Of a DNA stretch of 64,000 bases, positions 20,745 through 30,904 are shown piece after piece. Under the pieces are notes generated by a model. The model had not been told where the DNA came from. It saw nothing but the letters and a program-made list of their open reading frames with translations, and made no database searches. The translations under genes and the position numbers were made by a program. Origin of the DNA: JBQQPY01 sp052258065 (GTDB lineage Bacteria; Pseudomonadota; Gammaproteobacteria; Enterobacterales; Enterobacteriaceae); contig JBQQPY010000002.1 in NCBI GenBank assembly GCA_052258065.1, positions 1 through 64,000 of the forward strand. The letters are read 5' to 3'. How positions within the stretch are numbered: the first letter of the stretch is position 1; each line of letters opens with the position of its first letter.

Positions 20745-21560
20745 CCGTAAGAGAGCCCCTCTTTAGGCAAGCAACGAGCTGGCATTTACTTTGACTAAGC
20801 GTTATGGCATCTCAAAACTTATCTCTTCTAAAGAGCAAAACAGGATAGCGTTGCGGATCATAGTTATCTTCCTCGTCGTTTTTAAACGATGCTATTTCCG
20901 ACTCGAGAAGCAATGGCTGTTTCCCTATAAAAAAACGTCTTTTCTTCCACTGTACGATCTGTTAGCAGTCGTATGAAAATTCTCGAAACCCGCCTTATCT
21001 AGATCTATCCTGGCTCGCTTTTTGCGCAAGTATGGATCGGGAGCGTGCGTGATATAAAGGAGAAAATATTAAAATAAAAACACAAAGCGTTTAAAGGTTA
21101 TCAGCCTAGTTACATATATGTTGATAGAAAATATTTTCTAAAAATGCTAAATGATGACGTTTCTTGTGTAATCCTAGTCGAGTACATCTAATAGCTATTC
21201 ATCGAGCACTTATAGACCATAAAAGATTTATGGATCGTTTTTTTGGCTTACAAAAACGCTTATCTACCGGGAAACATGAATTCGACGGCTTATCTACAAA
21301 TCTTAATATAGAATACCGCCTTAGCCCACGGATTACTCACAAAGGAATAATATAATCGAGCTATTTAATTTTCTTATATAAGATATACTATAAAGCCACT
21401 CTTTCATTCTAGTGAAAAGCATGAGATGACGCTGCACCAATATGCTCGGCTCTACAATCAGGAATTGTCTTAATTAGTATTGGTCAGTAAAACTCCATTT
21501 TGATCTATAAAATATTGATACAAAGTCAAACCGAAATGATTTAAAAACTATATTCTCTTT
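20745..21560 (+). mobile_element. IS481-type transposase remnant, nearly full span
   Basis: Plus-strand copy divergent from aroF. TKRYGISKLISSKEQ and YDLLAVV are visible at the N-terminus. Further on come HRALIDHKRFMDRFFGLQKR then STGKHEFDGLSTNLNIEYRL, the degraded DDE core (DNGKEFTDRLFGL...STGKHEFD). It has stops and shifts. It ends with ACAATCAGGAATTGTCTTAA, the 3' part found in several copies. Confidence 0.7.
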
Positions 21561-22178
21561 CGGGATATAATCAGGCAATCCTTTATCGTCGGATCATAAT
21601 AGGTAAGCGTGAGAAATCTTTTCTAAAAAGAAAAATAATTTAACGAAGGAGAAAAACATCAAATTTTAGTTATAATTTTTAAAAAATAACCATAACTTAT
21701 AGTTTTAAACTAATTTAAAACACATTAATATTTATTTATGTGTTTTAAATTAAAACAATAAATTTAATACATCTAATATTGATATTTGTTATATCTTCAG
21801 TTAACTTAAATTAACAATAAACTACGTATGTGGCAATAATAGTGTTATTATTATCAATAAACATTCTGGCCTGTCATCGTGACAGCTAGCCGCGCTGTCT
21901 TCTACCTCAAGACCCTTTATGTCTGCCAGCGTATTGAACCCATAAAGAAATCAGTGAAGGCAAAACGCCGTGTTTTACAGCCAGAGCAGGAAAGTGCCTC
22001 GCAAACGTCGCGGATGCGTAATGTCCAATTTTTATTAAGAAAGAATATGCCGCTTACACCGATCTCTATATAATGCTTATGTTATAGGTATATATATTTG
22101 TAATTTGCTCATCCACCCATTAGGATGTAAGGGAATCCAGGGAATAAGCTTAATCTGCTTAATTATAAGGAGAGATAA

Positions 22179-22613
22179 TTGGAATCGCCATTAGGATCAG
22201 ATTTGGCGCGACTCGTTCGAGTATGGCGCGCTTTAATTGACCACCGTTTAAAACCTTTAGAACTTACACAGACGCATTGGATCACTTTACATAATATTTG
22301 CCAGTTACCGCCTGAGCAGTCTCAGATTCAACTGGCAAAGGCTATCGGCATCGAACAGCCATCGTTAGTGCGTACGCTAGATCAGCTTGAAGAAAAGGGG
22401 CTTATCACTCGGCATACCTGTGCGAATGACCGGCGGGCGAAGCGAATCAAACTGACTGAATCTGCTAGCCCTATTATTAAAGAAGTAAACAATGTTATCT
22501 ACAGCACTCGAGATGAAATCCTTAATGGCATTAGCCAGCAGGAGATTCAGTTGCTAAGCAATATGATTACCAAACTGGAAAAAAATATTCTAGAGTTATA
22601 TAATAAGTCTTAA
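22179..22613 (+). CDS. slyA: MarR-family transcription regulator SlyA
   Basis: DNA-binding dimer of the MarR family that counteracts H-NS silencing and controls envelope and virulence or symbiosis genes in enterobacteria. 144 residues, full length. The winged helix is SQIQLAKAIGIEQPSLVRTL, DQLEEKGLITRHTC and NDRRAKRIKLTE. The start is TTG, as in E. coli, decided by the strong AAGGAGAG six bases upstream and by similarity beginning at ESPLGSDLARLVRVWRALID. The C-terminal dimerisation helices diverge but stay in frame. The old neighbour slyB is a pseudogene. A terminator-like hairpin follows. Confidence 0.96.
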   Translation: MESPLGSDLARLVRVWRALIDHRLKPLELTQTHWITLHNICQLPPEQSQIQLAKAIGIEQPSLVRTLDQLEEKGLITRHTCANDRRAKRIKLTESASPIIKEVNNVIYSTRDEILNGISQQEIQLLSNMITKLEKNILELYNKS

Positions 22614-22641
22614 TGCATGACGTTCACGACGCTGACGTGAG

Positions 22642-22670
22642 AAAAAGACCGGTCTTAGGGCCGGCTTTTG
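22642..22670 (+). terminator. probable terminator between slyA and the slyB remnant
   Basis: AAAAAGACCGG pairs with CCGGCTTTT, with one bulged base and a short loop. It is A-rich on one side and T-rich on the other, so it could serve both convergent genes. Confidence 0.5.
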
Positions 22671-22685
22671 GTACGAGTAGGTCAA

Positions 22686-23151
22686 TTAGCGCGGTGAAAC
22701 AGTGATGGTGCGGCGTTACTCACTAGCGCCACTCGTTTTCCAACGCTGAAGCGGCTCTTATCCTTTTTCTGCACGACGATAATGTGGCACTGCCATCGTC
22801 TTTGCGCACTTCAAGCTCTATCCCCTGGGCCCGTTTTACCACCCCTTCGATGCCTGAACCAGCAACGCTACCAGCGGCAGCGCACGCTGCGGTGACTAGG
22901 CTACGACCAGTGCCACCCCGACCGCATTCCCCAATAATCCGCCCAGTACCGCGCCACTCACAGCGCCAATGATATTGGACTCTTCACCGCCCTGAATCTG
23001 CACCGGTCGCACCCCCCACCAGGGTCCCGTACGTCACCCTTTGAACCTGTTTAGCCTCAGAAACAGAATAAACATCGCCGGACAGCATACTGTTATTGGC
23101 ACAACCCGCCAGCGTCATACTAGCCAGGGCCACCACGATTAAACATTTCAT
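22686..23151 (-). pseudogene. slyB: slyB pseudogene (outer-membrane lipoprotein)
   Basis: The minus strand starts MKCLIVVALASMTLAGCANN, a lipoprotein signal with lipobox LAGC. SGDVYSVSEAKQVQRVTYG follows in the same frame. After a frameshift come VRPVQIQGGEESNIIGAVSG and AVLGGLLGNAVG. Then more shifts lead to GIELEVRKDDGS-like and RFSVGKRVALVSN-like segments, matching E. coli SlyB in order. At least three indels break the frame. Convergent with slyA, as the E. coli neighbourhood predicts. Confidence 0.85.
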
Positions 23152-23339
23152 TATAAAAACCCCAGTTCACACACCCTTCCGTAAGGCGGCAACCCTGGAT
23201 AGAAGCGGATAAAGGATTAAAACTTTACATAATTACGCATATTATCCAGCTATTCTCAATAATTGAGATGGTATTAGAATTTTTCACATCCTAGAAGGTA
23301 GCGGTTTCTTTTTGAAAAATTTAGGTTTAATTTTTTACT

Positions 23340-24170
23340 AATATTTCACAGACTACAATCGAGTTTTACTATCTTATGCTGATTGAGGCAATCCCTAATT
23401 ATAGAGCCAGATATATCCTTTAGTATAAATCTTAAACTTTTTACCAAAATGGTGATAGTGGCTTTCCAGCAGATCGTCTATACGCCAATTAAATCACTCT
23501 ACCACACCATTCTCTTGCAGATGCATCGCTGGGCTAAGATGGTGTCCCATATCAATGTCTGCACATAAGCTGTCGAATCCACGTTTTGTAGTAGATCAGA
23601 ATTTTTACAGGCCAAAAAGATAATCTGTAAATTCCTTGCCATTGTGTATAAGTACCTAATGAATAGTCATAAGACATGCTTGACTAAGAGCACACAAGCA
23701 ATGTCTTGTATTAGCTTCGGTTTTGGCTTTGTAGAGACAGACAAAAACCCATCGAATAACTCAAATCTATACCACGAAAAAAATAACGTCATGAGATGTC
23801 ATTTTGATATTTTTAGAAAATAGGTTTCGTCAACACGCAAGCAAGCAGGCTAATAGCTCTTAAACGCTTTGTGATTTTGTTTGGGCGCTTTCTAATTTAT
23901 GTTAAGCATAACTTCCCAGCTCATGCCTGCATAAATAGAGCTCCAGGGCAGATTCAGAGATACAGCGGGGTTCAGGAGTTACACGCCCCCCGACCGCTCA
24001 CAGATCATCCGGTGAAAGAAAAGCGCTGTCTGAAGCGTATGGCCACTACTTCCCGAGCGGACAGCAGCGTTGTCTGCAAACAATGGAGCATATGGCCATG
24101 CTCCTCAAAACCATCTGGTTTTTATCATTTAGAAATGGTCAGTTCAGAGATGCCATAACTGTTTACGCCC
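23340..24170 (-). mobile_element. IS481-type transposase remnant, nearly full span
   Basis: Minus-strand copy. The 3' end near 23370 has the common TGATTGAGGCAATCCCTAAT-type sequence. Landmarks for KAFKSY near 23850 and the N-terminal helix-turn-helix near 24130-24160 follow. All frames are broken. Confidence 0.65.
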
Positions 24171-24219
24171 GGTTTATTATATAAACCCTCGGTGCACAGC
24201 CTTGTTCACAGAAAGATGG

Positions 24220-25160
24220 CTACCGAGGAATATAGTTAACAGGGGAATATCATGATAATTAGGCCTGATATCTAGGAAACTATAACACTAAAATCAGAGC
24301 TGCTTTCAGGCAAACAACAAGCCAACATCTACTTTGACTAATCGTTATGGCATCTCTAAACTAACTGTTTCTAAATGGCAAAAAAAGAAAATGATGCCGA
24401 GGATTATAGCCATATTCTCGATCGTTTTCTGACTACGCTGTCGCCCGCTCAAGAAGTAGTAGCTGCTTCCATAAAGACGACGCCTCTCTTCCACTTGCCG
24501 ATCTATTGATGGTCGTACTCGAATTCTTAAACGCCGCAGCATCTTAATTTGATCTGGATCGCTGTTGACACAAGAATAACTTGGGCATTTTTCGTAACAG
24601 GAAAGAGAAAGCACAAAAAGAAAAGCACAAAGCGTTTAAAAGCTATCAGCCTGCTTACCTGAATATTGATATGAAATATCATCTAAATGCCTAATGAAAC
24701 CTCACGACGCCATCTTTTCCTGAGCATAAATCTAGCGACTGAATTCGTTTTTATCTTTCTCTATAAAACTAAGACTGCAGCTAATGGCACGACCTTTCTT
24801 GCTTGATATTAGTTAAGCATGTCTTATAGCTATTCATCCAGTATTTATAGACAATAGTAAAGAATTTACAGATTGTCTTTTTAGCGTGCGAAAATGCTCA
24901 AATACCGGGAAACATGAATTCGACCGATTATGTGCAGAGCTTAATATAGAACATTGCATTAGTCTATCGACAGATCCAAAAACGAATGCTATAATTAGGT
25001 GACTTGATCGGCGTATAGAAAGTATAGGATAAAACCAACACTTCTATCCTGCTTAAAAGCTTGAGAGCATACTGCACTGATATCTCTCGCTCTACAATCA
25101 GGCGGTGCTTCAATCAGTATTTAATAGTACAACTCTATTATACTCTATGAGATGTAATAG
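24220..25160 (+). mobile_element. IS481-type transposase remnant, full span
   Basis: Plus-strand copy lying head-to-head with the preceding minus-strand copy. From 24290 it gives KSELLSGKQQA, a WHL-TNCF frame for the helix-turn-helix, and HILDRFLTTLSPAQEVVAA. Near 24820-24930 lies the DDE core (SYSSSIYRQ, then TGNMNSTDYVQSLI in shifted frame). An upstream end with GAATATAGTTAACAGGGG is present. Confidence 0.65.
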
Positions 25161-26200
25161 CGTTTTTACCGTAATATGATAACAGCTAAAAAAGACTGCA
25201 CATTCGAGTAAATAAGAGCGCACAATGTAGTTCGTGCACACAAATTATAGCCTGAAGAAAAGTTATATCTCTCACCAGAGAAGCTTATTTTAATTTATAA
25301 AACGGTAACAACGATAAATATGAATAGCGTCATATCAGATATTAAATGACGGATAAAGAAGCTTGAGCTTGATAAAAAAGTTATTGGCAGTAAAATGCCA
25401 ATCCATCCTAGCGGCGCCTGGCGCATTCTATCTGCCAAGCGGTAACTTCTCATCGCAATATCTGAATCCTGTCAGGACGATAATGCAGAAATTAGCCGAT
25501 CAGCACATTCAGTTCTATTGCCACTATGTCTAGCCAACTTCTATATTTAGGTATATAAAACCAATTCAAAACGATCCCATAAAGCTTTAGGCTAATCCGG
25601 CCGGAAAGCTAAGCACAACGAACCTGGGCTATGCATATTAAGATTGTCTATGACTAGCACAATTCGGCATGCGCAAAGCCCGCTCTTCGCCTCCCTCTGG
25701 CGGCTTACTGTGCAGGTTAAGGGGCCGCAGCAGACGGGCTTAACGATCCCGGTCTGACGTCCTAGATGCTCTCATTATAGAATAACGACACTCACTGCTG
25801 GAATATGTCTATTTCAGACAAGCAAAACTCTGTGCTACTCGATAGAGTAATAAAAAAATACAGTTCCTTACTTATACAAAACAAGTGCTTGTTCCTGAAC
25901 TTATGCCAGATATTAGCGTGACAATCGATTATTTCTCTACTCACAAAGTTAATGGTGCATGAGAAGCTATTGAGGCTAAAGATGCAATCCTTATCTTCCG
26001 CTTTATTCTCCGGATTTAAATACTATCGAGATGGAATTTCCAAAACTTAAATTCCTGATTAGAAATCAGAAGCAAGAACCGTTAATTTTCTATGGAATTT
26101 AGTCGTTCAAGCTATTAAATTTACCTCCCATAAAGATCGCGATAATTTTTTATCTCAGCAAGATATAAACCGAAATAGATGAAAGCACTCTAGCTAAATA
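25145..26200 (+). mobile_element. IS630-type family C remnant split by a family B copy
   Basis: 25160-25335 matches the central region and 25790-26200 the C-terminal region (ISVTIDYFST, then RFKYYRDGISKT in a shifted frame). The right end is TATAAACCGAAATAGATGAAAGC. Between them lies a minus-strand family B piece plus a GC-richer scrap at about 25680-25770 of unknown origin. Confidence 0.55.
25385..25690 (-). mobile_element. IS630-type family B remnant nested in family C
   Basis: The minus strand reads DNLNMHSPGSLC, then WDRFELVLYT-like and SWLDIVAIELNVLIG. These are the DNLNTHSPGSLYEAF and SWLNMAEIELNVL segments of family B. It interrupts a plus-strand family C element. Confidence 0.55.
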
Positions 26201-26494
26201 AAAGACGTAATTAGGTAAATTTTATTTTAATTATTTTCAAACAGGCAACAGATTACAATCTGAACCATTAATGCGTTAGCATAAAAAGGTAATTGTGTTA
26301 TTTTTTTTGCAAAATATCGTCGTAACCTGCGAAGGTCATAGTGTCGCACATCCGCATGCATCGTTTATGCTTGGAATAGCATCCTACGAATACGTTGGCA
26401 AAAGGTGACTGCACGCGACAAGACAGTACAAAACCAAAACTGCGGAAACATAAACGGCTAAAAAGAGGAGTATCATTGGGAATATAAAAAAATT

Positions 26495-26571
26495 TGGTAC
26501 GTCCGAGCGGTCTCGAACCACTAACCCCCACCATGTCAAGGTGGTGCTCTAACCGATTGAGCTACAGACGC
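26495..26571 (-). tRNA. tRNA-Val(GAC)
   Basis: 77 nt with an encoded CCA. Acceptor GCGTCTG pairs with CGGACGT through two G-U wobbles, and the D arm has GCTCAATCGGTTAGAGC. The anticodon stem-loop is CCACC TTGACAT GGTGG with anticodon GAC. The T arm is AGTGG TTCGAGA CCGCT. It is close to E. coli valV/valW. A decayed second copy lies just upstream. Confidence 0.93.
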
Positions 26572-26581
26572 ATAGAGAATG

Positions 26582-26656
26582 GCGCGCTTTAGTAGAATTA
26601 AAGCGATTAACTTTCACAATGTCAAGTTGATGTTTTAACCAACTGTTTAAGAATGC
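26582..26656 (-). pseudogene. decayed tRNA-Val(GAC)
   Basis: On the minus strand, GCATTCTTAAACAGTTGGTT then CATCAACTTGACATTGTG preserves the outline of a tRNA-Val, including TTGACAT with GAC. The anticodon and T stems no longer pair. It sits where the first of the tandem valV-valW pair lies in E. coli. Probably non-functional. Confidence 0.75.
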
Positions 26657-26829
26657 ATTTTATTGCCTGCTGCCGCGAAACATCAGAGACAGAAAAAGAA
26701 ACAGAAATATAATCGAGGATTATCGGAAACTTTATCACATCTTGCAAATGGCAAATACTCTTTTCTCTCCTGAACGCCGATTGATTGTCGAGGAAATTTG
26801 CATTAAGCCAGCTTTCCTACTGCTGGTGA

Positions 26830-28196
26830 CCCACTATGCCCCTCAGCGCGCGGCTTGACACAAAATCCGCGCGGGCGCTTGGTGCTGCAGCCAGCGCATA
26901 CGGTACATCATCAAAACGGCAGCAAAGCTTAGACCGACAATAAACCCAATCTAGAAACCGCTGGGATGCATGACGAGGCGCAGTTAATCCGTTAAGCCCA
27001 GCATACCACGACAGGGCCAGCCGAGCAGCTAAGAGGTGATAAAGTTGATACAGAAGATCGATTGAGTACCCTTATATCCGCGTAGCATGCCGTTGCCGAT
27101 TACCTGGATAGAATCAGAAATCCGATAAATGGCAGCCAAAATCATTAAATGCGAGGCCATAATAGCTATTACCGTCGATACACCATTATACAAGAGAGCA
27201 ATACGATCACGCAGCAGACTGACAAGCGGGGGGTTATAGCAAGCAGGCGTGATGCCTATCATGAGACTGCATTTAGCACTAATCAGAGCTTGCTCGAGAC
27301 CCCTTTTCCTAGCCGAAAGCCGATGCAGAACGTAGCCGCCACGCCGATAGACAGCGGCAAAAAACATAAGCAAGCTGAAATTCAGGGCGATTTGGTGACC
27401 AGCTACCGTGATCATGCCAGCGTCGCAAAAAATAGCGCGACCAGTTCAAATACGGTAACCTCGAAAAACAGCTACAGCACCACCGGTAAACCTAACGTAA
27501 ACAATCGCTTTAGCGCTACTAGATCAGGTTTTATGACCCGCTAGTTAAGCGTAAATCGCAAAATATACTGATCTGACGCATGCAGGCACGCAACAGCAGA
27601 AGCATTATTTAGTAAGCCGAAGTAGTCGCGACGCCGTAGTCCGGGCCGCTCAGCGCCAGCATGCCGAGTTTGCTATGGATGAAATATAGTTGATGGAAAT
27701 ATTACACCGATCAAGACTATTAGTATGCCTACTTTAATGAAGGGAAGACTTTCGTACTGGCAACACAGCACCTGAAAGAAGAAGTAGCCCGGCGCACCCT
27801 ACATCAAACAGTGCAAGAAGGCGATAACTTTCTCCGTTAGCGACGCGGAGACGCTCTACATCTGGCTGATTATAAGATAGCGATTATAGAATAATACCAT
27901 AATTACCAGTGCTATGCCCAGCGCTAACCAGAAACCCCCGACATATCTGCCGAACAATCCGATCTCACCATTCGGAACCTTTGAGCTGCGTGATAACCGG
28001 TGTAAGCGCTAACAACAGGCGGCGAACAAAAAATGACCAGGATCCAGATGTAGGATCTCCTCGCTATCGGGGCCATATCGATGTTGCTTACCGAGCCGGA
28101 CATGATAGTATCTACAGATCCCATAGCCGCTTGCGACACTTAAGCGAAAGATAACCGGGATAGACAAAGCGAGTAAGAGATACACTTTCTTAACAT
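26830..28196 (-). pseudogene. mdtK: mdtK pseudogene (MATE multidrug efflux pump)
   Basis: Segments follow E. coli MdtK in order: the start MLRKCISYSLCLS, QAAMGSVDTIMSGSVSNIDM, VAGHQIALNFSLLMF, RDRIALLYN, ASHLMILAAIYRISDSIQ, VIGNGMLRGYKGTQSIF. They lie in different frames with many stops. Neighbourhood agrees: mdtK lies next to valV-valW in E. coli. The 12-helix transporter cannot be made. Confidence 0.88.
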
Positions 28197-28399
28197 AATT
28201 TGCACGCGTATAAATTTATTGCGAGTCACGAACTTAGTTTTTACTAGAATACCAATGCGTTTACCCGGCTAGATCTTTTTAGCTGCATAGTGTAATGCAT
28301 GTCGTCAGCGACGACAGCATGAAAAGAACGCGATATAAGGGGCGTAGCTTTTACGAAGGCAACATGGTTAATGTTAAATAATTTATGTTTTTTGTACTG

Positions 28400-28640
28400 A
28401 TATTTCATAAACTGCAATAGACTTTTACTAACCAATACTAATGAAAGAAATTTCTATTGTAGAGCCAAACATATCAGTGCAGTGTGATTTCAAGCTCTCT
28501 ATCAGAATCAAAATAGTTACTTTGCAGCAGACCTTCTTTCTCATTAAATCACTTAACCATATCATTCATTTGTGGGTGTATCTGTGGGCACATCGGCCGA
28601 ATAAAAAGTCATTAGCAAATCTGTTATATAACCATTAGGT
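28400..28640 (-). mobile_element. IS481-type transposase remnant (3' end)
   Basis: Contains the 3' part common to the minus-strand copies: CAATACTAATGAAAGAAATT, the AGAGCCAAACATATC block, CAAGCTCTCTATCAGAATC and the TCATTTGTGGG block. Truncated; the core is missing. Confidence 0.6.
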
Positions 28641-28899
28641 TAATCTCATATTATATATTAAATAATGCGTAAAAACGCATGAGCTTAATACGAGCGTTAT
28701 CAATCATGAAATCAAATGCTAATAGATCTCGGCCTTTATCTGATCGCATGGCGTCTGCTAAGTTGCAACTTCACTGCGCAGTGTCTTAATATTGTTAATA
28801 TAACGATTTAGAAATTCTTCGATCAATACATTGAGTTTGATTTTCGCTATGTTTTTATAGATATTGAAAATATCAAAACAATGTGATCACGCACACCGA

Positions 28900-29170
28900 A
28901 TTAATTAGGTCATGGGATCGTTTTGAATTCGTTCATACAGCCAAACATGGCAGTTAGCTAAACACAACTAACGGAAATCGCACTCAATGTACTGATTAGC
29001 TAATACCTGAATCATTATATTGTCAAGATTGAGATACTGCGAAGTGCAGTCACTGCTCGTCAGACACAACGTGACCCGAAAAACTCTAAAATCGTTTAGC
29101 ATTTTACTACTGATGACGCTCGCATCAATCTCAAGCATCTTTATTCGTCATTTTTATATGTGATGTAACA
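28900..29170 (+). mobile_element. IS630-type family B remnant (C-terminal end)
   Basis: Shows GGATCGTTTTGAATTCGTTC, AACATGGCAGTTAGCTAAAC, GTCAAGATTGAGATACTGCG and the ACTACTGATGACGC end, as in the other family B tails. Confidence 0.6.
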
Positions 29171-29189
29171 TTATATTTAAAGCTGTAAC

Positions 29190-29420
29190 TTCCGGCCTCA
29201 TAGCATTGCTTACTCCTACAAGCCACAGCAGAAGAGTGAATTTCATATCTATTCGACGCCGCATCTGCAGAGCCACCTATCTCAGTTACTTTGATTATTC
29301 ACAATAATAAGCCCTAACTGTAAGAGCATGCGATTCATCTCTCAAATAAAAAATAGTCACAGTATATAAATTAATTAATATTTAATAAACTGGAATAGAT
29401 AAAAAGCGCTCTAGTCAAAT
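29190..29420 (-). mobile_element. IS630-type family C remnant (N-terminal end)
   Basis: Minus-strand match to 55640-55830 and to 48120-48290, ending in AAACTGGAATAGATAAAAAG, the family C terminus. No intact frame. Confidence 0.55.
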
Positions 29421-29519
29421 TTAAATATTGATTAACCGATATTATGACGTGGAAACACTGATACTGCACTTCTTTGTAAGCATCCATTAAGGACAGCCGA
29501 GAAAAATTCGTAATTAGTT

Positions 29520-29700
29520 AAATTTATTACCTGTGCTAAATCCTGCACCGGCGTCTCGGTGATTAAGAATCATTAGCGAAGTTTCTGGCTGTGCTTACTC
29601 GTGCGCGCACGACTTTGTCACGTATGGCAATTAGGCGCAGCTCAAGGTCAACAGAGAGACGGTTTATTTCGTGTTGACCACGTTGCTAACGACATTTAGC
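29520..29700 (+). pseudogene. pncC: pncC (ygaD) remnant, nicotinamide-nucleotide amidase
   Basis: Short pieces in different frames match PncC: AKSCTGVSVIKNH (for AESCTGGWVAKVI), AHDFVTYGN (for ERGFVTYSN) and, near the end, VYFVLTTLLTTFS (for the YALQTLWQQFL tail). Much of the middle is deleted. Its place directly before recA is that of pncC in E. coli. Confidence 0.7.
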
Positions 29701-29710
29701 TAAAATCCGC

Positions 29711-29738
29711 TTGAGACTGTACAATTATACAGTATAAT
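29711..29738 (+). promoter_or_regulatory. recA: recA promoter with LexA operator (SOS box)
   Basis: -35 TTGAGA (29711-29716) and -10 TATAAT (29733-29738) are separated by 16 bp. The spacer is filled by CTGTACAATTATACAG (29717-29732), a CTG-N10-CAG LexA box. The layout matches E. coli recA, where LexA blocks the promoter until DNA damage. Confidence 0.9.
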
Positions 29739-29813
29739 TAACACTCAGTACTAGAGGTATATATCGTTAGCGAAAGAGGGTGGCAATCTCTTCCCGGCTT
29801 GATAGGAGTTGAA

Positions 29814-30881
29814 ATGACTATTGATGAGAATAAACAAAAGGCGTTAGCGGCAGCACTCAACCAAATTGAAAAGCAGTTCGGAAAGGGCTCGATCATGCGC
29901 CTGGGTGAAGATCGCTCCATGGATGTTGAAACGATCTCAACAGGTTCTCTGTCTCTAGATATCGCGTTAGGCGCCGGTGGTCTGCCGATGGGCCGTATCG
30001 TTGAAATCTACGGCCCGGAATCATCCGGAAAAACAACCTTGACCCTAGAGGTCATCGCTGCGGCGCAGCGCGAAGGTAAAACCTGCGCTTTTATCGATGC
30101 TGAGCACGCTCTAGACCCTATCTACGCTAAAAAGCTGGGCGTCGATATCGATAATCTACTATGCTCCCAGCCAGATACCGGCGAACAGGCGCTAGAAATC
30201 TGCGACGCGCTGACCCGCTCCGGCGCGGTGGATGTCATCATTGTCGACTCAGTAGCAGCACTAACGCCAAAAGCGGAAATCGAAGGTGAGATTGGCGATT
30301 CCCATATGGGGCTGGCCGCCCGCATGATGAGCCAGGCGATGCGGAAACTGGCGGGGAATCTAAAAAACGCTAATACACTGCTGATTTTCATCAACCAGAT
30401 CCGCATGAAGATCGGCGTCATGTTCGGCAATCCCGAGACCACGACCGGCGGTAACGCGCTTAAGTTTTATGCATCGGTTCGTCTGGATATCCGCCGTATC
30501 GGCTCAGTAAAAGAAGGCGATATAGTGGTGGGCAGCGAAACCCGCGTTAAAGTTGTGAAAAACAAAGTTGCCGCACCGTTTAAACAAGCCGAATTCCAGA
30601 TCATGTACGGCGAAGGGATCAATATTCTCAGTGAACTTGTCGATCTTGGAGTTAAGCACAAGCTGATAGAGAAAGCAGGCGCCTGGTACAGCTATAACAG
30701 CGAGAAGATCGGTCAGGGCAAGGCCAATGCCTACTCCTTCTTGAAGGATCATCCCGAACTGGCAGCGGAACTAGATAAGACACTGCGTGACATGCTTCTG
30801 CACAGCAACGACGGCAACAACTTAGTTAGCGACGCGGAAAGCCAGGATAAAGGTGCCAGCGAGAGCAATGAAGAGTTTTAA
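29814..30881 (+). CDS. recA: recombinase RecA
   Basis: ATP-dependent strand-exchange protein and co-protease for LexA. 355 residues (E. coli 353). Walker A is GPESSGKT (67-74); Walker B lies around DVIIVDSVAAL. The L1/L2 region includes GLAARMMSQAMRKL and FINQIRMKIGVMFGNPETTT. The acidic C-terminal tail (DAESQDKGASESNEEF) is divergent but present. The ATG at 29814 has AGGAG five bases upstream. The flanking genes pncC and recX are both wrecked, which makes the intact frame and operator notable. Confidence 0.98.
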   Translation: MTIDENKQKALAAALNQIEKQFGKGSIMRLGEDRSMDVETISTGSLSLDIALGAGGLPMGRIVEIYGPESSGKTTLTLEVIAAAQREGKTCAFIDAEHALDPIYAKKLGVDIDNLLCSQPDTGEQALEICDALTRSGAVDVIIVDSVAALTPKAEIEGEIGDSHMGLAARMMSQAMRKLAGNLKNANTLLIFINQIRMKIGVMFGNPETTTGGNALKFYASVRLDIRRIGSVKEGDIVVGSETRVKVVKNKVAAPFKQAEFQIMYGEGINILSELVDLGVKHKLIEKAGAWYSYNSEKIGQGKANAYSFLKDHPELAAELDKTLRDMLLHSNDGNNLVSDAESQDKGASESNEEF

Positions 30882-30904
30882 CTGAAAGGCACTGAAAGCG
30901 ACGG

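Noticed and set aside
22784..22972. Proline- and alanine-rich plus-strand open frame
   Set aside because: It is the reverse strand of the glycine-rich slyB pseudogene.
26298..26534. Minus-strand open frame of 78 codons
   Set aside because: Its 5' part runs through the tRNA-Val gene, so it is not a protein gene.
27149..27544. 131-codon plus-strand open frame
   Set aside because: Antisense to the mdtK pseudogene, whose MATE segments are clear on the minus strand.
28200..28440. Possible riboflavin-synthase gene or FMN leader next to mdtK, as E. coli order would suggest
   Set aside because: I could find neither RibE-like sequence nor the conserved RFN helices; the segment grades into an IS481 end.
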